A stretch of DNA of 6,368 nucleotides from Candidatus Thorarchaeota archaeon SMTZ1-83. Its GTDB lineage: Archaea; Asgardarchaeota; Thorarchaeia; Thorarchaeales; Thorarchaeaceae. Location: NCBI GenBank assembly GCA_001563325.1, contig LRSK01000190.1, positions 1 through 6,368 on the forward strand, read 5' to 3'. Of this stretch, positions 1 through 4,601 are shown piece by piece (positions within the stretch are counted from its first letter, which is position 1; every line of letters begins with the position of its first letter). Below the pieces are notes generated by a model. The model ran no database searches and was not told the DNA's origin. It was given only the letters and a program-made list of their open reading frames with translations. Made by a program: the position numbers and the translations under genes.

Positions 1-1
1 T

Positions 2-196
2 GCCGTGAAGTTCTGGAAGGAAACCGGCATTCCGAAATGCATCCTTACCCATCTTTCATGTCACGGATGGAAGGACGGGCAGCTAATAGCAGGCTTGACT
101 CCTGCAGAAAGAGAAGACTATGCCACCAGGCATCCAGATCTGGAGTTTGCCTATGATGGATTGCGTGTTCAGATGGGCAAGAGCAATTCATCATAA
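2..196 (+). CDS. Metallo-beta-lactamase-fold hydrolase, C-terminal fragment (5' end outside window)
   Basis: This is the last 64 codons of a gene entering from the left; the frame is open from base 2 and ends at TAA 194-196. The GTG at 5 is probably an internal valine codon rather than a start. The fragment reads ILTHLS near its beginning, then AGLTPAEREDYATRHP, then FAYDGLRVQM. This matches, from memory of the family, the C-terminal end of metallo-beta-lactamase-fold hydrolases of the Lactamase_B_2/RNase Z-like type, where a late Thr-His-Leu strand is followed by a helix and the ending AYDG(L/M). The HxHxDH metal site would lie upstream of the window, so the substrate cannot be judged. It converges with the acetyltransferase on the other strand, 120 bp away. 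Confidence 0.6.
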   Translation, partial: AVKFWKETGIPKCILTHLSCHGWKDGQLIAGLTPAEREDYATRHPDLEFAYDGLRVQMGKSNSS

Positions 197-256
197 ATCG
201 CGTATCTCTGGAACTGAGTATCTTCCTAGGGGCAATGAAGCAGATTTGGATTCAGT

Positions 257-269
257 TCTCAACTTGAGA
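257..269. other. Small perfect inverted repeat between convergent genes
   Basis: TCTCAA-C-TTGAGA forms a perfect 6-bp inverted repeat in the 120-bp gap between two convergent stop codons (194-196 and 317-319). A pyrimidine-rich stretch (281-303) follows on the plus strand, which could support transcript release for the left-hand gene. Archaeal termination depends mainly on T-rich stretches, so a terminator role is only a guess. I see no gene in this gap. Confidence 0.25.
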
Positions 270-316
270 GTGGTTTCAAGCCTCTCTCCCTCAATCTTTC
301 CTCCGGAAACGGTTTG

Positions 317-897
317 TTACTCGGCATCCTCAATGGTTACACCAGGAGGGTATCGCTCAAAGAACTCCTCCTTCACAATGTCCATCATAACTAGGTCGCA
401 GAACTCCCCCATATTGAATACTCCCCGACGGCGAACTCCTCCCCTCCTCCCTCTTTAAAGCCTGCAGACTTGAAGGCTCTCTGTGCGCGCTCATTCTGTG
501 TGAACGTATGCAAGAAGACGCTCTCAAGCCCGAGGATGTTGAACCCGAACCAAAGCATGACCTTGGTGGCATCAGTTCCGTAGTCCTTGCCGAAGTTCTG
601 GGGATCATATATCGCGATTGCAAGCTCTGCATTGCCATTCTGCTTGGAGATGTTCATCAGGCTGACGGAGCCCAAGAATTCCCGGGAATTCTTATCCTCT
701 ATTGCCAGCAGCATATAACCATCTTTCCAAGGATCCTGCTTCGACAACTCATCTAGGATTTCTTGCTCTCTGGCTCGCGAAAATGGTAACGCATGACCGA
801 GATACTGGCGCATCTCCAGATTGTTCCAGCTCTTCATTACATTGTCGAGGTCATCAGGTTCGATTCGTCTAAGATGCACCTGCTTCCCGAAATACAT
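317..897 (-). CDS. GNAT acetyltransferase, RimJ/RimL-like, frameshifted near C-terminus
   Basis: N-acetyltransferase of the Acetyltransf_3 (RimJ/RimL-like) group, which moves an acetyl group from acetyl-CoA to an amine; the substrate is unknown. The N-terminus VHLRRIEPDDLD is typical. FLGSVSL and NAELAIAIYDPQNFGKDYGTDA follow, the latter being the acetyl-CoA binding motif (R/Q-x-x-G-x-G/A type). NERAQRAFKSAGF is the usual last helix. In the first frame the protein then loses sense and stops at 391. In another frame the expected ending appears: RRRGVFNMGEFCDLVMMDIV, then KEEFFERYPPGVTIEDAE, stop TAA at 317-319. The switch lies in the purine tract at 436-453. The span 897-317 is 581 bp, not a multiple of three. 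I chose ATG 897 over TTG 906 because a TATA-like box sits about 26 bp upstream. Intact it would be about 193 aa, normal for the family. The shift could be a sequencing error or a real mutation. Confidence 0.8.
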
Positions 898-918
898 GCC
901 GCGCAACGGACTTCAGTC

Positions 919-927
919 TCACATAAG
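919..927 (-). promoter_or_regulatory. Possible TATA box for the acetyltransferase
   Basis: On the minus strand this reads CTTATGTGA. The TTATGT core is centred about 26-27 bp before ATG 897, the spacing expected for an archaeal TATA box driving a leaderless transcript. The sequence is a weak match to the archaeal consensus, so this rests mostly on position. Confidence 0.3.
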
Positions 928-1014
928 CGTGACTCTGGTTTGATGTCTTACAGACAAGAGAGCAGATGTAGACTCCAAGTTCGAGTTCTGCCATAGAAGA
1001 TTTGTCCAAGCAGC

Positions 1015-1815
1015 CTAGTACTCATGCGTGTCAGACACAGACCTTCCACCGTCGACGGTAATGCACTCGCCATTGACATAAGAAGAGTCATCACTGGCTA
1101 AGAATAGGGCGACATTCGCTAGCTCACCCACTGTACAGACTCTTCCAAGAGGGTATGTTCTTGCTACTCGTGCGATCCAGTCTTCAACCTCATCAGGAGT
1201 GCGGTCACCTTCAGAATTGGCGATTCTCACAAACCCAGGACAGATCGCGTTACACCTGATATGTGGCGCAAAATCAACAGCTATGGCTCTGGTCAGGGCA
1301 TTGATTGCAGCCTTTGTCACAGGGTAGACAGAGAAGTTCTTTGTGACTCTGAAGGCAGCTCCTGACGAGATGTTTACAATCGTTCCGCCACCACTCTCCA
1401 ACATCAGAGGTATTCCGTACTTGGCAAACCTGAAGTAACCGTTCAGATTGACATCAATTGTATGGGTCCAGTCTTCTTCTGAGATCTCCACAACGTTGTT
1501 GAAGAGTTTGCCCTCATACGAAGCGGCGCAGTTCACAAGACAGTGCAGTCTGCCGAATTTCTCCCTCGTGATCTCTACAGCCCTCTTTACGTCTTCAGTC
1601 TTCGATACATCGGCTCTGATGAAGATGCCTTCTCCACCATCTGATATGATTCTGTCGACGGTCCTCTGCCCCATTTCTGCCAAGATGTCTACAACCACCA
1701 CATTGGCTCCTTCAGATGCGAACCGGAACGCTATGGAACTTCCAATCGAATGACCACCATCTTTGAAGCCGAGTGCGGCGCCCGTGACTAATGCAACTCT
1801 ATCGTGCAGTTTCAT
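1015..1815 (-). CDS. Short-chain dehydrogenase/reductase with enlarged glycine-rich loop
   Basis: Classical-type SDR, 266 aa from ATG 1815, predicted to be a soluble NAD(P)-dependent alcohol/ketone oxidoreductase. Residues 7-28 hold the Rossmann glycine motif, in an expanded form TGAALGFKDGGHSIG with extra residues inside the usual TGxxxGxG. An acidic residue at the end of strand 2 (VVVVD, D43) suggests preference for NAD(H). ADVS is at about 69-71 and NCAA (95-98) replaces NNAG. The catalytic set is visible: N123 in VNLNG, S150/S151 in NISSG, Y164 and K168 in YPVTK. The loop ICPGF (191-195) and the C-terminal ITVDGG are also typical. A TTG at 1821 is an alternative start; ATG is preferred because a TATA-like box lies about 25 bp upstream. 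The gene lies downstream of the TetR gene on the same strand, 145 bp away, and probably has its own promoter. The substrate is unknown. Confidence 0.9.
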   Translation of the reverse strand: MKLHDRVALVTGAALGFKDGGHSIGSSIAFRFASEGANVVVVDILAEMGQRTVDRIISDGGEGIFIRADVSKTEDVKRAVEITREKFGRLHCLVNCAASYEGKLFNNVVEISEEDWTHTIDVNLNGYFRFAKYGIPLMLESGGGTIVNISSGAAFRVTKNFSVYPVTKAAINALTRAIAVDFAPHIRCNAICPGFVRIANSEGDRTPDEVEDWIARVARTYPLGRVCTVGELANVALFLASDDSSYVNGECITVDGGRSVSDTHEY

Positions 1816-1835
1816 ACTCAAGCTACGTCCTTGGT

Positions 1836-1845
1836 CATTTATCGG
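1836..1845 (-). promoter_or_regulatory. Possible TATA box for the minus-strand dehydrogenase
   Basis: On the minus strand this reads CCGATAAATG. The ATAAAT core is centred about 24-25 bp before ATG 1815. This fits a leaderless archaeal transcript and supports ATG 1815 over TTG 1821 as the start. It is judged by eye only. The rest of the 1816-1960 gap shows no other clear signal. Confidence 0.35.
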
Positions 1846-1960
1846 TCCGTCTTTGCTTCAAAACGACTTCAATCTGTTGCACACGACTAGCACGTTTCTT
1901 GGAACTCAGCTATCGTGGGCAGATAGATCTACGGACCTGAGTGTATTCCAGAAATCATCC

Positions 1961-2611
1961 TTATGCTTTCAGTCCGGACTTGCATCGCAGCAGATAGTCT
2001 CTAAGTTCAGCATCATCAGAGAAAACTGGAAACTTGATGTGAGTATTGATGACTCGATCAAGAATGTGGAATAGCAAGGCAATCTTTCGAAACATCTCAG
2101 CTTCAGAGCAGCCCTTCAGTTGACTGACCTCTGTGAATCTCTGTGCCAAGTCATTATAGAACTTCGAAGCAATCCTGGTGATTTCTTGAACTGTTTCTTG
2201 ACCCTTACTCAGTTGAGGACTTACAAGTTCCTGGACAAAGAGATTTGAACGGCGTACCTCAATCGCATGCTCTATTATGCTCAACCAGACCCTCAGGAAT
2301 CCAGCATAGTCCAAGGTTTCAGGGAGGTCCAAATCTGTAATACTTCGCATGTTTCTTCGCATAATCTCAAAGAAGATGTCTACCTTCCCCTTGGGAAAGT
2401 AACGATAGACAGTTCCAATGCTTACATCTGCCCTCTCTGGAATGTCCCTCACACTGGCTCGATGAATTCCCTTTTCTCTAACGATATCTATCATGGTATC
2501 TATTATCTGCTCTATCTTTGCATCCTTGTCACGTGTGAATTTCTTCTCGCCTTTCCCCATGAGTATCCAGCCTGGATTTGGAACACGCCTATATGGCTGT
2601 ATCTGAACCAT
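1961..2611 (-). CDS. TetR/AcrR-family transcriptional repressor
   Basis: Ligand-responsive one-component regulator that binds DNA as a dimer. From ATG 2611 it has 216 aa. The helix-turn-helix is at about residues 50-75 (ASVRDIPERADVSIGTVYRYF), the standard TetR pattern, preceded by helix 1 (KIEQIIDTMIDIVREKG). The remainder is the divergent all-helical ligand and dimer domain, whose ligand cannot be read from sequence. A second ATG at 2560 would give 199 aa starting MGKGEKKFTRD. That is nearer the usual spacing of TetR N-termini, so the first 17 residues may not be translated. The gene is divergent from the methyltransferase, and their shared spacer holds two matched palindromes. One of these (2603-2618) covers the 2611 start codon, which suggests autoregulation plus control of the neighbour. 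Stop TAA at 1961-1963. Confidence 0.93.
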   Translation of the reverse strand: MVQIQPYRRVPNPGWILMGKGEKKFTRDKDAKIEQIIDTMIDIVREKGIHRASVRDIPERADVSIGTVYRYFPKGKVDIFFEIMRRNMRSITDLDLPETLDYAGFLRVWLSIIEHAIEVRRSNLFVQELVSPQLSKGQETVQEITRIASKFYNDLAQRFTEVSQLKGCSEAEMFRKIALLFHILDRVINTHIKFPVFSDDAELRDYLLRCKSGLKA

Positions 2612-2618
2612 TGTTCAG
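2603..2618. promoter_or_regulatory. Palindrome 1, candidate TetR operator
   Basis: CTGAAC-CATT-GTTCAG is a perfect 6-bp inverted repeat with a 4-bp centre. It shares the core TGAAC-N4-GTTCA with the larger palindrome at 2629-2652, and the two centres are 30 bp apart. It overlaps the longer TetR start (2611), or lies in the 5' leader if translation starts at 2560. Binding by the adjacent TetR protein is inferred from position and symmetry. Confidence 0.65.
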
Positions 2619-2626
2619 TTAGGAAG

Positions 2627-2637
2627 GCATATATGAA
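2627..2637 (+). promoter_or_regulatory. Possible TATA box within the divergent promoter
   Basis: GCATATATGAA with a purine-rich AGGAAG just upstream could be a BRE/TATA pair for the plus-strand methyltransferase. Its centre is about 38 bp before ATG 2670, so it would give a leader of roughly 10-15 nt. Because the palindrome here is symmetric, the mirrored TATATA at 2645-2653 can serve the repressor gene, or the plus-strand gene with a shorter leader. Both boxes lie inside the candidate operator, so repressor binding would block access of the TATA-binding protein. Confidence 0.45.
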
Positions 2638-2652
2638 CATCTGTTCATATAT
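2629..2652. promoter_or_regulatory. Palindrome 2, 24-bp candidate TetR operator
   Basis: ATATATGAACA-TC-TGTTCATATAT is a perfect 11-bp inverted repeat around a 2-bp centre, the strongest palindrome noticed in the window. It contains the same TGAAC-N4-GTTCA core as palindrome 1. It lies in the spacer between the divergent TetR and methyltransferase genes and covers both candidate TATA boxes. This is the classic arrangement for a TetR-family repressor that controls itself and its neighbour. Confidence 0.75.
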
Positions 2653-2669
2653 AGTTGGGCGTGGCCTAC

Positions 2670-3275
2670 ATGGAACTCAATCTAGCTTTCAGAATCATCT
2701 ATCTACTGCTCTGGCTCTTCTACTTACTCTCGAGGCTCATTCCCTCGAGACGGCTCCCAAGTCTTGAAACTCCAAGAGCTGACCGTCGTGCAGCCTTGAA
2801 GGAAGAAGGCTGGTACATCATCATCACAATTGCAGTGTCTTGGTATGGAAACCTCATTATAGCTGCATTGTATCTTCTTGATCCACCTTGGATGCTATGG
2901 TCCTACCTGTATTTGCCTGCGGAGCTTCGAATACTTGGTATGGTCATTGCATTGGTCTTGATTCCTTACACTTACTGGGTCGGAAGAGTCCTTGCTGACA
3001 GCTACTCTGACACCCTTCAGATTCAAGAGGGGCAGGCTCTCATTACAACCGGCCCTTACAGAAGGATTCGACACCCAATATACGCATCTGCAATCTATTT
3101 TCTAGGTGCACTTGTACTGGTTTCGGATAACTTCCTCTTTCTGATAATCCTCATACTGGTAATTCCAGGCATCTACCGCAGGTTGAAGAAAGAAGAAGGA
3201 ATGATGATTGAACAGTTCGGTGATGAGTACTTGGATTATATGAAACGGACAGGCAGAATATTCCCAGAGATTTAG
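2670..3275 (+). CDS. Isoprenylcysteine carboxyl methyltransferase (ICMT/PEMT)-like membrane protein
   Basis: Integral membrane methyltransferase of the ICMT/phospholipid methyltransferase superfamily, which uses S-adenosylmethionine; the acceptor is unknown. It has 201 aa from ATG 2670, with hydrophobic segments at about 5-25, 47-70, 86-107 and 139-168. The signature lies at 128-140, GPYRRIRHPIYAS (the conserved RHPxY block with H135). It is followed by KKEEGMMIEQFGDEYLDY (173-190) and a basic end RTGRIFP, matching the conserved C-terminal EE...FG..Y..Y...R..P pattern. A TTG at 2655 would add five residues. Close homologues occur in bacteria and archaea, where many act on small molecules or lipids rather than prenylated proteins, so a protein substrate should not be assumed. 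It is divergent from the TetR gene and probably repressed by it through the two palindromes. Stop TAG. Confidence 0.88.
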   Translation: MELNLAFRIIYLLLWLFYLLSRLIPSRRLPSLETPRADRRAALKEEGWYIIITIAVSWYGNLIIAALYLLDPPWMLWSYLYLPAELRILGMVIALVLIPYTYWVGRVLADSYSDTLQIQEGQALITTGPYRRIRHPIYASAIYFLGALVLVSDNFLFLIILILVIPGIYRRLKKEEGMMIEQFGDEYLDYMKRTGRIFPEI

Positions 3276-3286
3276 GACATAACTAT

Positions 3287-3310
3287 CCAGCGAGATTTCG
3301 CTCTCTCTGG
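3287..3310 (+). other. Hairpin just after the methyltransferase gene
   Basis: CCAGCGAGA and TCTCTCTGG pair over 9 positions with one mismatch around the loop TTTCGC, starting 12 nt after the stop codon. A CTCTGG (3305-3310) can alternatively pair with CCAGAG at 3333-3338. No T-run follows at once, so a terminator role is uncertain; an mRNA 3'-end structure is possible. Confidence 0.3.
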
Positions 3311-3366
3311 ACACCCCATGGAAGCTCTCAGACCAGAGTATTCCCCCTTTATATGGTGATTGTGCA

Positions 3367-4038
3367 GTGAAAACAGGGGAGGGACTTGAAGCGAGATTCA
3401 CAATAGTGTATGACAACGAAGCAATGCCAGGTTTCAGGAGTGGTTGGGGATTCTCTTGTCTCGTCGGAGAGAGCGTGTTATTTGATACTGGACCTGATTC
3501 CAGAGCGCTGATGTACAACATGCTGAAGCTGGAGATTGATCTCCAAGAGATTGATACAATTGTACTATCACACAGCCACATGGATCATACAGGTGGCATA
3601 GGAATTGTGGAGGAGCTTGGCGATGTCCGAGTGTTTGTTCCAAGATCGTTCTTCAAGTCCTTGAGAAGAAGCCTCTCCAGATTTGATAATGTGGAGTTGG
3701 TGGAAGTCACTGATATGATGAATGTCAGGGAGGAAATCGCTTCAACCGGCGAGATTGGAAGAATAGGAGAACAGTCCTTAGTAGCAAAAACGTCCAAGGG
3801 ACTCGTATTAGTCACTGGTTGTAGTCATCCAGGCCTCGATACAATAATGAATCTAGCACAGCAATCCGGAGCCATCTATGGCGTCATTGGCGGATTCCAT
3901 GGGTTTGACAGGCTTGAGATTCTCAGAAACGTGGGGATGATAGTTCCATGTCACTGCACTCGACTGAAGAAGCGCATCTTGACGCATTATCCTGGAAGAA
4001 GTAGGCACTGTGCTGCAGGCTGTGTCTTTGACACCTAG
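3367..4038 (+). CDS. Metallo-beta-lactamase-fold protein, MJ0301/COG1237-like
   Basis: Soluble metal-dependent enzyme of 223 aa. It resembles the family annotated as 7,8-dihydropterin-6-methyl-4-(beta-D-ribofuranosyl)-aminobenzene-5'-phosphate synthase, named for a methanopterin-pathway enzyme (MJ0301). The family is broad and many members probably do other things. Visible features are FTIVYDNEA (11-19), GFSCLVGE (28-35), LFDTG (38-42) and the metal motif SHSHMDHTGG (68-77), with H69, H71, D73 and H74. Further on are TGCSHPGL (150-157) with H154, GGFHG (175-179) and PCHCT (194-198), the late histidine positions typical of this family. The start is GTG 3367: no ATG precedes the conserved region, and an in-frame TAA lies at 3280. 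It is on the same strand as the methyltransferase, 91 bp downstream. No pterin-biosynthesis neighbour is seen, so the specific reaction is unproven. Stop TAG. Confidence 0.88.
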   Translation: MKTGEGLEARFTIVYDNEAMPGFRSGWGFSCLVGESVLFDTGPDSRALMYNMLKLEIDLQEIDTIVLSHSHMDHTGGIGIVEELGDVRVFVPRSFFKSLRRSLSRFDNVELVEVTDMMNVREEIASTGEIGRIGEQSLVAKTSKGLVLVTGCSHPGLDTIMNLAQQSGAIYGVIGGFHGFDRLEILRNVGMIVPCHCTRLKKRILTHYPGRSRHCAAGCVFDT

Positions 4039-4085
4039 CTACTCAAAGCGGTGCATGGTATTGAATGCGTTTACTGTGTCTTTGA
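4020..4085. repeat. 12-bp direct repeat across a convergent gene junction
   Basis: CTGTGTCTTTGA occurs at 4020-4031 and 4074-4085. The first copy is the last codons of the metallo-beta-lactamase gene and the second is in the last codons of the VOC gene on the other strand. The first copy also forms GTGTC-TTT-GACAC (4022-4034). CTCAAAG (4042-4048) pairs with CTTTGAG (4080-4086), so the 32-bp junction could fold into a transcript-end structure on either strand. Chance is not excluded. Confidence 0.3.
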
Positions 4086-4448
4086 GAAGAAGGATACTAG
4101 ATATCCATCTGGGTCTTTGAATGTGAACTCTCGATCGCCCCAACTCTTGTCTTCAATATCATCGATGACCTCAAGTTCACTCTTCAACTCATTGTACAGT
4201 CTATCCACATCATCGACTCGGATATAGAATTGTACCCCTGAACCATCAACTCCTCGTGGATGCAACTTGTGGTTGATGTCAGAGAACGTCTTCCCAATAC
4301 CAAAACGGTCATTCCCGATTCGGAAGCAAACCCAAGTAGGACTCTCATTGTTAGGGTAGAATTCCTCGATTTCGAACCCCAAGACATCCCGATAGAACTT
4401 AATCGATTTCTCAATATCTGTTGTATAGACCATTGGTTCCAACTTCAT
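4071..4448 (-). CDS. VOC-superfamily (glyoxalase/bleomycin-resistance fold) protein
   Basis: A 125-aa protein from ATG 4448, with GTG 4457 as an alternative start three codons upstream. It has the two beta-alpha-beta-beta-beta units of the vicinal oxygen chelate fold: unit 1 has VYTTDIEKSIKFYRDVLGFE (7-26), and unit 2 has VQFYIRVDDVDRLYNEL (72-88) and ends KDPDGYLVSFF (111-121). The fold is confident but the function is not. In metal-dependent members the four ligands come from fixed His/Glu/Gln positions. Here the usual first ligand position looks like Thr/Tyr, and the final Glu after DPDG is replaced by Ser-Phe. A canonical glyoxalase I or dioxygenase activity is therefore unlikely; binding or sequestration of a small molecule is possible. 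It converges with the preceding gene and diverges from the dehalogenase 136 bp away. Stop TAA. Confidence 0.87.
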   Translation of the reverse strand: MKLEPMVYTTDIEKSIKFYRDVLGFEIEEFYPNNESPTWVCFRIGNDRFGIGKTFSDINHKLHPRGVDGSGVQFYIRVDDVDRLYNELKSELEVIDDIEDKSWGDREFTFKDPDGYLVSFFSKTQ

Positions 4449-4572
4449 TACAGCCACAAATCCTCTTGCACAGATTGATTCGCAATGCCTTCGAAATGCT
4501 AAAGGTAGAGGGTATTAGTCTATTCTGTGTCTTACGTCTATCTATGGGGAAGCTGTATCGACATGTTACGCC

Positions 4573-4601
4573 ATTCCTTCGGGCATGCCATAGAAAGGAA
4601 T
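4573..4601. promoter_or_regulatory. Inverted repeat surrounding the dehalogenase start region
   Basis: ATTCCTT (4573-4579) and AAGGAAT (4595-4601) are a perfect 7-bp inverted repeat. Inside it the only plausible ATG (4585) sits in the 8-bp palindrome GGCATGCC (4582-4589). This could be an operator, or an RNA hairpin masking the start. The in-frame TAG (4591-4593) is also inside. No strong TATA box or ribosome binding site was recognised in 4449-4584. Confidence 0.3.

Noticed and set aside
120..458. Plus-strand open frame spanning the gap and the 3' part of the acetyltransferase
   Set aside because: Covers the frameshifted acetyltransferase tail in antisense, and its serine/proline-rich product has no domain.
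940..996. tRNA-like sequence with AAGTTCGAG and a following CCA
   Set aside because: TTCGAG resembles a T-loop, but the flanking bases do not form a 5-bp T stem with the expected G-C closing pair, and no acceptor or anticodon stem could be built on either strand.
2267..2767. Plus-strand open frame across the TetR gene and the promoter region
   Set aside because: Antisense to the TetR helix-turn-helix and running through both operators; not protein-like.
3102..3581. Long open frame on the minus strand overlapping the methyltransferase and metallo-beta-lactamase genes
   Set aside because: Overlaps two well-supported genes in antisense and its translation has no recognisable domain.
4591..4593. 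TAG in the dehalogenase as a pyrrolysine codon
   Set aside because: TAG ends three other genes here (1015-1017, 3273-3275, 4036-4038), the position is not catalytic, and the gene has a second lesion. Mutation or error is simpler.
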